From the NCBI GenBank assembly GCA_024734495.1, contig JALMQS010000153.1:35588584-35652583 (forward strand): a stretch of 64,000 bases of DNA, given 5' to 3'. A model generated the notes under the pieces. It was not told the origin of the DNA and made no database searches. It saw nothing but the letters and a program-made list of their open reading frames with translations. The position numbers and the translations under genes were made by a program. The stretch's first letter is position 1. The number at the start of each line of letters is the position of its first letter. Below are positions 1 to 10,204 of the stretch, piece by piece. The stretch comes from Forficula auricularia. Its lineage: Eukaryota; Arthropoda; Insecta; Dermaptera; Forficulidae.

Positions 1-58
1 ATAAGTTGCAATAAAATTACCTTGTAAGTTTTAAAAACCTAACTTAAGGGCTTCTCTC
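1..58 (-). repeat. Fragment of Tc1-like transposase gene
   Basis: The first 58 bases nearly match 4711-4767, which is the exon/intron boundary region of the Tc1-like transposase annotated at 3794-5397. The match ends where this sequence reads cagcagaattatag instead of continuing into the transposase. It is therefore a second, truncated copy of the same transposon that runs off the left edge of the window. Confidence 0.75.
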
Positions 59-147
59 AGCAGAATTATAGTTTAAAAATTGAGTGGATATTGATTGAGG
101 CAGACCAAAAAAAGAAAAATATACATTTATAATATCTTTTTATTCAT

Positions 148-190
148 AAACCGACGTTTCGGAGGCTATTCCCTCCTTCTTCAGAAAGAG
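148..190 (-). ncRNA. Hammerhead motif with disrupted stem I (element A, left arm)
   Basis: On the minus strand the core CTGAAGA (184 to 178), the stem II hairpin, GAAA (160 to 157) and CGTC match the right-arm copy. The 5' strand of stem I is different: CTCTTT precedes the core instead of AAACC, so it cannot pair with GGTTT (152 to 148). This copy is probably inactive in cis. Confidence 0.65.
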
Positions 191-233
191 AAGACAGAGA
201 ATGTCGCTATGGATTTCTCTTCACTGACTTTTC

Positions 234-276
234 AAAACCCTGAAGAAGGAGGGAATAGCCTCCGAAACGTCGGTTT
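234..276 (+). ncRNA. Minimal type I hammerhead ribozyme motif (element A, right arm)
   Basis: Core CTGAAGA is at 240-246 (C3 U4 G5 A6 N7 G8 A9, with N7 = A). Stem II is GGAGG (248-252) with CCTCC (259-263). GAAA is at 264-267, followed by CGTC (268-271). Stem I pairs AAACC (235-239) with GGTTT (272-276), a perfect 5-bp helix exactly where a type I hammerhead requires it. Stem III is reduced to the self-complementary ACGU, so activity would be expected from a dimer. Predicted cleavage is after C271. The AATAAA at 280-285 follows almost immediately. The fold is read from sequence; activity is not shown. Confidence 0.8.
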
Positions 277-773
277 ATGAATAAAAAGATAGTGTAAATT
301 ATCTTCTTCTTTTTTGGACTGCCTCATCAATATCAACTCAATTTCACTTATCAGTCCGTCTCCAAAAATTACTTCAATATTATAATTTTCCTAAGAATTT
401 TTTTAACAATTGGCTATCAGTGTCGCTAGTTGCGAAGGAGCTTCTCCAAATTGAAGTTGATAAAAAATTATCTTCGTTCCACAATGAGTGGTTTAAGACT
501 ACAAAATCTTGAAATATTGACCATTAATGAAGAAATTACAATCAATATAAATTTTGAGAGCATTATAGACAATTTTTCTACTATGAAAGTTAGAAGAGTA
601 AAAGTATATAAATATGTTTACATACACATATGTGTATAATTTGTTTATTTATCCAAAAGAAATGAAATTATTTATGTATAACATATAATAAAAAATATTT
701 AATGGTAATTTTTTTTAAATTAAATTCAAAGTTTTTTTGCTGAGGGTAGCAGAAATTTTATATATTGAAAGAG

Positions 774-974
774 ACAACAATAGTGTGCTTCTCGGAATTC
801 GAAATTTTTATTTATAACGAGACTATGGCCCGAGGCTGCCTCCTTCATCAGTCTATTACAATTATTTGTAATTATATAGTAACAATAATATTGTAATAGA
901 CTGATGAAGAGGGCAAACCCCTCGAGAATAGTCTCGTTATAAATAAAAATTATAATTCCAGCAGAAGACACACT
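774..974. repeat. Palindromic element B, degenerate hammerhead family 2
   Basis: The arms are 774-861 and 889-974, with a centre of about 27 bp. Each arm carries CTGATGA (minus 851 to 845; plus 901-907), a stem-II-like hairpin, and a shared end reading TAGTCTCGTTATAAATAAA. The GAAA of the core is altered in both copies (GAGAA on the right, GGCC on the left), so these look decayed. Better preserved relatives at 52840-52890 and about 44229-44280 suggest an ancestral GAAACTATAGTC, in which ACTATAGT is a self-complementary stem III. ATAAATAAA follows the motif in both arms. Confidence 0.65.
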
Positions 975-1203
975 CTTTTATTTCTCCATTTTTTTTTTTT
1001 TTTTTTGTGAATTCGGTATATTATTTGTCTCATAAGTGGGGAACCTGCCGTCTCCCTAAGTTTCTTGTGGCCTTTTAAAAAAGTATCTTGTATTTTTATA
1101 AAAGTGTATATTAAAAAATGCAAATCTTTAAAAAACAATGGTAGTTTTAAGAAATTTGGTGTTGGTACATGGTGAAATATTTTTTAAATTATTGGATAAA
1201 AAA

Positions 1204-1880
1204 CAATCAAAAAACACGTTTTTTCGAAACCCAAACTTTTCGGGAGAATTTCTCCCTTTTTCAATGGCAAATTTTTTGCAAAAAAGAAAAAAAGTTGCAT
1301 TCCTCTAAAATTTGAAAGCAACTTTTTTTACTTTACCATACCAGGTATGTGTGTTGATTAAGCACTAGGCGAAACTATGGCATTTCGCTCTGAAAAAAGC
1401 CCTAATAAGTAACATTGAAAATTATATTTTTCCGAGAGAAAATTGTTTTGTCAAAATGTCTGTTAGTCCGTTAGTGTGTTATTCTGTTAGTCTATGCGTT
1501 ACCAAATTTTCGCAGACGAGCTAGCTCAAAAACTAGTGTGAATATCAAAACCAAATTTCACAAGTAGTTTTTGTGCACATTGGCCCAAAATTAAGGGTGG
1601 CAGGGGGGTTAAAATTGCTAAAATTATAATATTTTCAAACTAAAAAACAAGAAAATGAAATATACTATAAAATGAACCTATAATAACGAAACTTGCGCTA
1701 AAACTAAGGGAGCAGGCTCAAAAAATAAATCTAGGCCCTTGGATTAAACTCAACCAGAAGTGTATGATAAAGTCAAGTGGATGGCCACGTCAGAACGTGT
1801 CAATTTATTTTTGCATTCCATTGAAAAAAGGAGAAATTCTCCCGAAACGTTTGGTTTCGAATAAAAGTGTTTTTTTAATT
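1204..1880. repeat. Element C: inverted hammerhead-like arms around a dispersed repeat
   Basis: The left arm (about 1204-1268, minus) and right arm (about 1814-1880, plus) are inverted copies. On the right arm stem II GGAG..CTCC is followed by CGAAACGTT and TGG, with CCA before the core, so stem I (CCA/TGG), stem II and GAAA are recognisable. The first core strand reads TTGAAAA instead of CUGANGA. C3 and G8 are both changed, so the motif is probably inactive. AATAAA follows. The interior holds the dispersed repeat at about 1328-1810. Confidence 0.55.
1328..1810 (+). repeat. Dispersed repeat R1 (copy 1)
   Basis: This closely resembles 53230-53945. Both start near ctttaccatac and share the passages caaaatgtctgttagt, tgaacctataataa and ctcaaccagaag, ending near gatggccac. 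Related pieces also occur, in the opposite orientation, around 51240-51440. No coding frame is supported. The repeat class is not recognised. Confidence 0.65.
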
Positions 1881-2820
1881 GTTTTTAAAGATTTGTATTT
1901 TTTAATATTTATTATACAATCAATAATTAATTTTTCTTTATAGGTATATCAACTTATGTGACCTCTTTAATTACTGCCTAATTTATATGGCATCTAATGG
2001 TAAAAAAGATCCCCATTTATAGTTTGTCTCAATTACAATTATTTAGTCATGTTATTAATTTATAAAAAGCACCATTTGATTGTCTTAGAAAGGGTAAAAT
2101 TGGAGACCGTCTCAGGAAGCATAAATTCTAGGTACGCCACTGCAATTGGCTACCCTATGATGAGCGAACAAGTAATTAAAAATAAACGATTAAATCTCGA
2201 ATCTAAGAGATGACACCCACCGTCTTGTGATATTTCGGATTTCTCATTTGAAAAGTTAATAAAATGTTAGCCTGTAATTAAAAGGCAGACATATACACCA
2301 GTTAATGCTATAGGCTGTCAACATACTGAATTGTGAACGCATACAAAAGACATAAAACGACTCCCAGGTTAGATAAATTCCCCGCCAAAGATAACAGGTC
2401 GCCGTTTTATCCTTTCACACCTTAATTCGCTCGATTCGCTAATTATTAAAGGTTTAAGTTTTATTACTTTGAATCGTGGTATCGAAAAACCAGAGTAAAT
2501 GTTTTTTTTGTCCCAAACATTTTATGGGAGACAGACAGATGGGACATAAAATGAATGCAATGGGAATCTGATACAATAGGGACTCCTGATGGGAAGCCTC
2601 TGAACCTTAGGTACTTCGTGCAGTAAAGTCGCGTGTACCAAGCCTATTACTCCAGAGGAATTTCGGTTATTTTTCGGCCCAGAAAAAACACAGGAGTTTT
2701 CATATAGTACATTAGGGTGGTCCTTATTTTGGGTATTTTCTAATTTTTACGCTGACAGGGGCTCATATGGTTCGAAATAAATAAAAAATCAATTGGTGTG
2801 TTCACCACACGACATTCACA
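1881..2820. other. Intergenic sequence without recognisable feature
   Basis: No coding frame of plausible composition, no terminal inverted repeat and no tandem array were found here. Confidence 0.5.
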
Positions 2821-2824
2821 TTTT

Positions 2825-2985
2825 CGAAATTTGAAACTTAAGCTCGATATAGGATAAAAGGAGCTGTTGGTTAAAATCAGAAAACCGGAAGTGGACATTT
2901 ACATGAAATATTCTTCATGTCTCCCGGGATCCTAGGCTTGCTGTACTCCTTCTAGCCTATATCGAGCTTATGTTTCGAATTTCAG
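2825..2985. repeat. Inverted repeat (hairpin)
   Basis: The sequence cgaaatttgaaacttaagct and the following cgatatagg, near 2825-2860, return in inverted form near 2945-2985 (cctatatcgagctta, gtttcgaatttc). It is probably the end pair of a small foldback or MITE and may belong with the adjacent hairpin at 3187-3312. Confidence 0.6.
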
Positions 2986-3186
2986 CTTCTGAGACTCATG
3001 GTTGCGGTACTAACGAATAACAGCATACGCGTACGCACTGACCAATGGATTTTTGGTCCCTTTTTGGCCTCTGGGGGCACATTCTGGATTTGCAAGTCTC
3101 TGAACCGCGATTTGGCTGATAGTTCCTAAACCCGATTTCCAACTATTAAGGGCATCGATTCCTTCACTTAGGGCCAGTGAGCAGCC

Positions 3187-3312
3187 GGCAAACTCTTTTA
3201 AAGTTGGCAAAGGGTAAAAGGCTGGGATGGCCAATCAGATGAAAGTGCCTGTCATCTGATTGGCCATCCCAGCCTTTTACCCTTTGCCAACTTTTAAAAA
3301 GAGTTTACCAAC
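3187..3312. repeat. Near-perfect long hairpin
   Basis: The left arm 3187-3242 and right arm 3253-3312 are inverted copies (ggctgggatggccaatcag against ctgattggccatcccagcc and beyond), with a loop of about 10 bases. The open frame across the left side is not convincing as a gene. Confidence 0.8.
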
Positions 3313-3793
3313 CGACATACAACTGGCCCATAGAAGTGAAATTAGCTTTTTTCATCTCTGAGATACAATCTCTCAAAGAGTCAGGACCCAGACAGACCAT
3401 CGCAATACTTCCCCATTATATTCTATGAATATAAATGTGAAAGTAAAAAATATCCCCCAAATTTCAAGTCCCTACCTAAATTTTAACCTGTGCCGCACAG
3501 CGATGCAAGTTCCCCATCTAAATAACTTACGGTTTTTGTAGTGAACGATCAATTTTTATTCCGGCCCAAAGAATTGGTTCAAAAATTTGAAACTCTGCTA
3601 ACTTAAAATGATGTATAATTAATTTTCAGAGGAGAAATGACAATAGATTTTAAATTAAAGAGACCTTGTCCGAAAGATTATTAGTATTAATTTAATTGAA
3701 ATACAATTTTTGAATGAATTAGAAATGATTTTGGTAAAGAGAAATCAATGAGGTTGTTCTCTGCTTGATGAAAATAAACATATACATATTATA

Positions 3794-5397
3794 CGAGGCC
3801 CGTCCCATCTCAATTGGTCCACCAATATTTTTTCTTTTTAAATAAAATTATGCTAATTCACGGTAAATTTAATTTAAATATTAATTTTTATTATCATTTG
3901 GAACAACATTTTAAACAATTTAAAACATTTTACCTTGTAACATTTAACTTAAAATTATTTTTTAATTGTTAAAAACAAGAAAACACACAAAATCCAAAAC
4001 CTTTATCACTGTGTGACGTTTTCAATTACGGCTTGAATTCTTTTGGGCAACGTACTTACTAAGTTTCGACACTCACCTTGAGTGAAAGTGATATCCCGAA
4101 ATATTTTGAAGTTTGTGTTTTAATTCGACTACGTTTCTAGCTGGTTGTATTCGTAATACCTTTTTCATTGTGTGCCAAAGAGTTTTCTATTGGTGACAAG
4201 TCGGGACTGTTTGTCCTGCCCACTCCAAAAGTGGAACATTTATGATCTGAAAGCCATTTAAAAAATTTTCCTGATGTATGGTGGGTCGCCCCGTCTTGTT
4301 GGAACACAAAATTATTATTATTCTGCAATGCATCTGCCATTGCTGGACGTAACGATTTTTTTAAATCTCTAAATATTTATTGGTGTTTACAATTCAATCA
4401 AGGAAGTGAAGTTTCCCAACACCTCTAGCAGACATTCAACCCCATAGCATAACTGAAGCAGGAAATTTTACTTTCTTTTTTAAACAATATGAATTGAAAG
4501 CTTCATTTTCTGACGGATAACTCTGCTTCGATTGTCCCCAACACAAACTTCAAATGAGACTCATCACTCCAATGGACACTATTCCATTCATCACTCATCC
4601 GATTAATGTGACTTTTAGCCCATTTAAGCTGGTTTTTCTTTTGTTTTAATGTCAAGAGTGGCTTTTCTTTCGCCTAAAAGAAATTAGTAAAATTACAAAA
4701 AAAATTTGGAATAAGTTGCAATAAAATTACCTTGTAAGTTTTAAAACCTAACTTAAAGGCTTCTCTATGGCACGTGGATCTTGAAACACTTCGCCCCACA
4801 GCATCGCTCCAAAGAACAGATAATTCACCATAGTTCGAACGCCTGTTTTTTCTAATAATCTTCCTCAATGCCCGTCTATCAGCATCTGATATTTTTGGAT
4901 TTCGACGCATGCCGAGGTTTTGTAGCTATTGTACCCGTTGTTTTATAAACTCGAATAATATTTCTGACAGTAAACTTTGATAAATTAACTAGATCGTGAA
5001 TTTCCGAGTTTGATTTTCCCTTTTTAAATAAATTGATAATAATTGAGCGAATTTTTTCATCAACAACCTTTCCACGAGTCATGTTTACTAATAATAAACA
5101 AAACAAACTTTCTTTTGTTGGAAAAAGGCAAAGCCTACTTGATTATTTCACATATTCAAAGATTCTTAAAAAAAAAATCGTGAAAAGCAAAGAACTATTT
5201 TTTATATAAAAATATGTTTTTAACAATTAAAAAATAATTTTAACTTAAATGTTACAATAAAATGTTTTAAAATGTTTAAAATGTTGTTCCAAATGATAAT
5301 AAAAATAAATATTTAAATTAAATTTACCGTGAATTAGCATAATTTTATTTAAAAAGAAAAAAATATTGGTGGGCCAATTGAGATGGGACGGGGCTCG
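3794..5397 (-). mobile_element. Tc1-like DNA transposon with long terminal inverted repeats
   Basis: TIRs start CGAGGCCCGTCCC (left, 3794) and end GGGACGGGGCTCG (right, 5397). They are flanked by TA on each side (3792-3793 and 5398-5399), the target duplication of this superfamily. The inverted arms are about 195 bp long, far longer than the minimal mariner TIR. The element lies inside MITE M1. The interior carries a broken transposase gene on the minus strand. Confidence 0.85.
4137..5082 (-). pseudogene. Tc1-like transposase pseudogene with a 57-nt intron
   Basis: The reading starts at Met 5082 (MTRGKVVDEK). A paired helix-turn-helix region follows (KSNSEIHDLVNLSKFTVRNI; then, after a one-base frame change near 4905, RNPKISDADRRALRKIIRKN). 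The segment ending in TYK is followed by a GT..AG interval (4730 to 4674 on the minus strand) with TTACTAAT and a T-rich tract before the AG. Joining across it restores the usual TYK-AKEKPLLT run. Downstream are the first catalytic Asp (HWSDESH), the second (FQQDGATHHTS, about 4300) and the final Glu (SPDLSPIEN). Additional stops between the first and second Asp show that the gene is dead. Confidence 0.8.
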
Positions 5398-5612
5398 TAT
5401 AACAAATGTAAATATGTATATATATTTTATATAATTTATTTGTTAGGGTCTATAGTTTCGACCTTCACAGCAGTCTATTTAATTATGAATATTCTATTTC
5501 TTATTTCGTATGGGTTCAAATACCCGATTGGATATAGATAAATTTGTAAATTATATAAATGCATATTTATATTTGATATCAAGCAGAGGACAACCTCATT
5601 GATTTCCCTTTA

Positions 5613-6825
5613 TAAATCAACAACTCTTCTAAACTGGGCAAATCAAAATCTGTTAAATTTATTTGGTCCATAGTTTTGAAAAATGATTGTTGATTTTTTG
5701 TAAATAAAATTTTGCATATGCATCTTGTTTCTAGTTATTTTCAAAATAAATCTATCTGTATCTATATAATTATATAGATGTTTTGGAAAAATTTGTATCT
5801 CTATATGAAAATACATTTTTCCCAAGAGCATTTGTATCTGTATCTAGATGGTTTTAAAAAGGTATCTTTAACAACCACTTTGAATATATCGTGTAAAAGA
5901 GATAACCGACAGAGGGTCCAACTTAAATAAAAACATGTAAGCAAGCAATCCTATCCGGGAATTACCCCTATTTCTCCGATCTCTGCATAACACGAGCATT
6001 TTAAAAGATATTGTATATAAGTTTTACAGTGTATTTCATCAGCTATTAAAAGATTCATTCCAATAAATTGCACAATATTGCAAAATAGGAAACATAAAGG
6101 AAATAAATGTTAAATCATGCTTTGTGAATAACAATAATAAATAAATATTTTTTATTCATTTTGTTTCACTTCAAGAAAGATTAAATATTCAAAAATCGAG
6201 CGATTAGCTTTGCGTGATGAAAATCGCTAACAAAGCAGAAGACGAAGAGCTTAATGAATTTAATTTGCCCGATTCGTTGAGCCAGCATGTGAATCTAAGA
6301 TAATCAGTCCATTAGTGTAGAATTATCAATTTGTCCGGGTTATCTTACAGACACAATAATTACTGTCAAATTTATGAATCATAAATTCAAATAATAATCA
6401 CAGATTTCAACAAAAAAAAATCACATTTATACTAAGAGGCACCCTTTATCTAACACCGCTTTTATTTTTGTAAAATAATATTTACTTTTCTCAGAATAAA
6501 TTATTTAATTTTGAAATTTTAATCTTCTCTAGCTACTTGAATAGTCATCAGAGATAATTATAGATAATGAACTTTCTTTTAGTATATTAAATTATCAACA
6601 TGTTTCTTCATTAGAGTTTTTGAATATGTAGAATATCTAAACCACTAGAGCAGGATTTATCTAACATTCCACATAAATTTTACCATCACAGCCTAACCCT
6701 TTGAGGTAGAAAAATTTATATAATGACCTTTATTAAAAACATTTAATTTAAAACAGAAAAGTTAATATGTCTGAAGTCAATAGTTTACGCGTTAAAAAAT
6801 ACATCCTCTCAATATAACAGACCTA
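5613..6825. other. A+T-rich sequence without recognisable feature
   Basis: No supported coding frame, paired terminal repeat or RNA gene is visible. Confidence 0.5.
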
Positions 6826-6827
6826 AA

Positions 6828-7862
6828 GAATTATAAATGAGAACGAAATCTTATTTTATCGATTTAATCTTGAGGTTCTTAGTAACTTTTTAATATAAGA
6901 AAATAGTACTTTGATTAAGAATTTTGTAGTTTAGAGAAATTGCATGAAAAGATTCAATTTCTTCGAGCGAATCAACTAGAAATGCCAAAAAGTTTTATTT
7001 TTTTCTCATTAGATATTTATTCAATTCTATTGAAATTTAATATCTCGTGTGTTATTTTCATTTATCTTTTATATCAAAAAATTATTATTAGAAAATTTCT
7101 ATTTTAAAGGTTAGTTTAAAGGTTAGTTTACTGAAATCCAATTTGAAAAAACGCTAATAACTAGGTTGAAATTTTTTTTAAATGTCAAATTAATATGATA
7201 TTATAAAACAATTAAGTATTAATAATTTACTTCAATTTTGAACGAAATCTCTTCAGTACTTTTTGAAAAAATCGTCAAAAGCCCCGAAAACCGTCTATGA
7301 AAGGCCGTTTTAGAAACATTTGATAATTCAGCTCCATGTGACAAGTCAATGTATCGTTTCATATAACTTTTTTCAAAGTCATCTCGTGCTATCAAAAAAC
7401 ATCGTTTTTGAGACGGTTCAGATGGTTTTTGACCATTTTCTCAAAAAGTACTGAAGCGATTTTGTTCAAAACTAAAGGAAATTATTAATAATTAATTGTT
7501 TTATATTATTTATTTATTTAAATTTCAACGGAGTTAATATCGTTTTTTCAAATTGGACTCAAATAAACTACACTTTAAAATCCAAATTTCCTATTAATAA
7601 TTATTTGATATAAAAGATAAATGAAAATAACGACATGAATTTTCAATAGATTTAAATAAATATCTGATGAGAAAAAATAAAACTTTATGGCATTTCTAGT
7701 TGATTCGCTCCCGGAGAGAAGAAATTGAATCTTTTCATACAATATCTTTTAAATTACAAAATTCTTAATCAAAATGATATTTTCTCATATAATAGACCTA
7801 GTGTTAACCTTTAGATAAAAAATCGATAAAATAAGATCGTTTTCTTTCTCATTTATAATTGA
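6828..7862. repeat. Foldback element with arms of about 500 bp
   Basis: The left arm runs from about 6828 to 7330 and the right arm from about 7360 to 7862. Paired blocks include gattcaatttcttc/gaagaaattgaatc, aactagaaatgcca/tggcatttctagtt, cttcagtactttttga/tcaaaaagtactgaag and gaacgaaatctt/aagatcgttttc. Indels have accumulated in both arms. No coding frame is present. A third partial copy in the right-arm orientation follows at 7905-8065. Confidence 0.8.
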
Positions 7863-7904
7863 TCTGTGGGTCGCAAGTCACCCGGCATCCGAGACTCATT
7901 TGTT

Positions 7905-8065
7905 ACGCTTTTCTAGCCTTTTACCATTTTCTTAAAAACTAATCAATTAATGTCTTTCAAAATTGATTCATAATCGATTGTTTTATAATATTTATTAATT
8001 TCATATTTTTAAAAATTATTTCAAAGTAATGATTAGCGTTTTTTCAAATTAGACTTCAAAATAAA
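7905..8065. repeat. Partial extra copy of the foldback arm
   Basis: The order ccattttctt, aattattt, tgttttata and gcgttttttcaaatta matches the right arm of the preceding foldback at 7430-7580. The tail (aaataaactac) matches too. Confidence 0.6.
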
Positions 8066-8259
8066 CTACTGAGTGAAGCTGTGAAAACTGATTAAGAAGA
8101 AAGTGATAATGAAGTCCGAAGTCTTTCGAACGGCATATTCGAGGCCAAATATGATGCAGGATGGCCGAATGTAGAGATGAAACTTTCCCATTTTCCTGAA
8201 ACCTTGTCCTCCTTTACCACATCCAGACAAATGCTGTTCAGCTGCGCGCGCACTACCGC

Positions 8260-8640
8260 CGGTGCGCCACCGTGGAAGTCCGTGGACTTGAGAGCGGCGA
8301 CAACCAAGCTGCTCCCGGATTGGCCATAATAACAAATGCGCTGATTGGCTGTGCCAAGGACCTATCATCAGCAGCCCTAGATGTCAACTCAATGCCTATA
8401 AAGATCGTCTCCATAGCATCAGACGGCAGTTCAGCTCAGTTCAGCTCACTGTGCAGTTCAGCTCACAGTCCAGTTCTGAGCAGTTCACAGTTCACACTCG
8501 AGTTGTAATCTCACCAGGCATCAACATCAAGATTGAAGAAGTTTTCTTATATACTCTGTATCTATTTTCATTTAAATTCTTGTTAAAATAAATTGTTACC
8601 TCAAACTACAGTTTATTATTCACCAACCACATATACCAAT
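8260..8640 (+). repeat. Possible solo LTR or LTR fragment
   Basis: A G+C-richer block with short cagttcagctca-type tandem repeats (8428-8500) is followed by an A+T-rich stretch with aataaa and then caaactacag and accaaccaca. This layout is typical of the U3-R-U5 of gypsy-like LTRs. The ends are not defined and no target duplication was found, so this is a weak call. Confidence 0.3.
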
Positions 8641-8787
8641 CCTACATATATATATATATACAATTTTTGCCCGTTTAATAAGAGTAGAAGATAAGATTAA
8701 ATAATTTTTGTAAATTTTCTTTCAGTCCCTTATTCTGTTGGAAGGGGTCCTCCAGGGAGGATTTGACAAGCCGACGGAAGAGCATAT

Positions 8788-9999
8788 TGGTTGCGCCAAT
8801 CGCAACCGTGAGCTTATTGCATGTGTGATCATCGTTTTTACGATTTTTGTGCAGAAAAAATATCTCTAGGGCAGTGTTCGTCAACTCGATAGAACAGCGC
8901 GAGGGAGGCGCTCGCTCTGGGAACAGCCATAAACAAATTTATGTTTATTGACATAATTAATTTTTTCTCATTCTTGTGTAATCATCGAATCTATGCAGAT
9001 CATGTTCTGTTAATCAGAGTCCAGTCTCACATTTTACTCTCATATTTTTTATTTGCTGGTGTTTATTCTTCCCCATATCAATTGTAAATTGATAAAATAT
9101 CAACTAGTGAGTCGATATTTATGTTAGAACACCACAACTGGACCTCTAAACTTCTGCTTCCTGGTAGCTGTACCATTTTCTCTCTCAGTATCGACTTCAT
9201 TGGAAGGAAATACACACTCCTTTTATTTTTGGTACAGATTGGCCTGGAAGAAATTCTCACATTCAACGGATTCGTCAAACCTTCTCAACAAACTGCTAAG
9301 TGAAACCATTTAATCATATCCAATTTTATTACACTTTTCTTCAATTCCTTCTAACTGAAAAACTCTCTCCCTTCTTATTAAATATAATCCATTTGTTTTT
9401 GAACACTTCATCTCTTCTACGCAAATAATTTCTCAAATCCATTTACCTATTATATTTATTTTTATAAATAAATATGGCCGCCTTGTTTATGGCTAATTAG
9501 TTCTAATTTTAAGTTTTATTTTAATTAAACATTTTTAATCCTGTTACTACTAATAACTTTAATTGAAAAATTGTTAATTAGATTTAATTAATTAATTTTA
9601 AATTCATTCGTTTATTTGTCTCAAATACTTTCTGTTTAATTAACTTATAATTTACCCTGTTAATAATAATAAAAATAAAGTGATAATTTCTAATCATAAT
9701 TCATATTCACAATTCAATTGGACTTTGCAATTTTTTCTCAGATAATTTTCTTGTTATATTTTTTTTATTTATTCTCGACTTTCAGAGGTAAGCAAGAACC
9801 TTCTAATTTAAATTCAATTTCATAATATGGTGATAATTTAATCACATTAAAACTAACATAAAAGTTTAAGTGCGCTGGGCAACTGAAAAACTTTTTGGAG
9901 TCACTGTTATTATTTTAATCCTAACATATTTTTTTTAATTTTGTTGAACTTTGAATTTTTCTAACTTTTTTCTACCCTGACTATCAGTTGGCTCAACCA
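8788..9999 (+). repeat. 5' LTR of the BEL/Pao element
   Basis: It starts TGGTTGCGCC and ends GGCTCAACCA, so the outer six bases (TGGTTG/CAACCA) form the short terminal inverted repeat expected of an LTR. It aligns over its whole length with 14252-15441. The length is about 1.2 kb. The small open frame inside it (9121-9303) is duplicated in the other LTR and is not considered a gene. Confidence 0.9.
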
Positions 10000-10010
10000 T
10001 TTAAATTTTT

Positions 10011-10028
10011 TGGTGACCCCGACGTGAT
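10011..10028 (+). promoter_or_regulatory. Primer-binding site complementary to tRNA-Trp
   Basis: TGGTGACCCCGACGTGAT lies 11 bases after the 5' LTR. It is complementary to the 3' end of animal tRNA-Trp (..ATCACGTCGGGGTCA plus CCA). It would prime minus-strand DNA synthesis of the BEL element. Confidence 0.85.
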
Positions 10029-10204
10029 CCAAACTGCTAACTTGCTTACACTGTATAGTCATCGCCAAACAAAGGGCAAATAATTTTATTGAAATTATCA
10101 TATATTTTTATTTTTATTTTTATATTTACATTATTCTTATTTTATTTTTAGTTGTAATTATACAAATTGTTCTTACTAATTGTATTTAGTCATAATCTAT
10201 CACA

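Larger units (their letters stand above)
78..342. repeat. Palindromic element A with a divergent pair of hammerhead motifs
   Basis: The left arm (about 78-186) and right arm (about 238-342) are imperfect inverted repeats around a centre of about 50 bp. Both arms carry the same block: CTGAAGA, a GGAGG/CCTCC hairpin, GAAACGTC and then AATAAA. The arms also share outer sequence, including an inverted gaggcag and a tract rich in a/g. No protein is encoded; the 61-codon frame across it is a by-product of the repeat. The structure suggests a small non-autonomous element whose 3' ends point outward. Confidence 0.8.
3737..5610. mobile_element. MITE family M (copy M1), split by a Tc1-like insertion
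   Basis: The ends are inverted repeats: aaatcaatgaggttgt...tgcttgat at 3742 and atcaagcag...acaacctcattgattt ending at 5605, with TA on both sides of the extended ends. Removing the nested Tc1-like element leaves about 270 bp. The same terminal motif recurs at 21999, 24350-24425, 40035-40120 and 60950-61055, which makes this a dispersed family. The right half also contains a gaaactatag-type motif (minus strand, about 5445-5485) resembling decayed hammerhead family 2. Confidence 0.7.

Noticed and set aside
3010..3234. Minus-strand 74-codon frame
   Set aside because: It overlaps one arm of a near-perfect hairpin and has no recognisable domain.
9121..9303. Short open frame, repeated at 14574-14765
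   Set aside because: It lies in both LTRs of the BEL element and has no coding features; it is LTR sequence.
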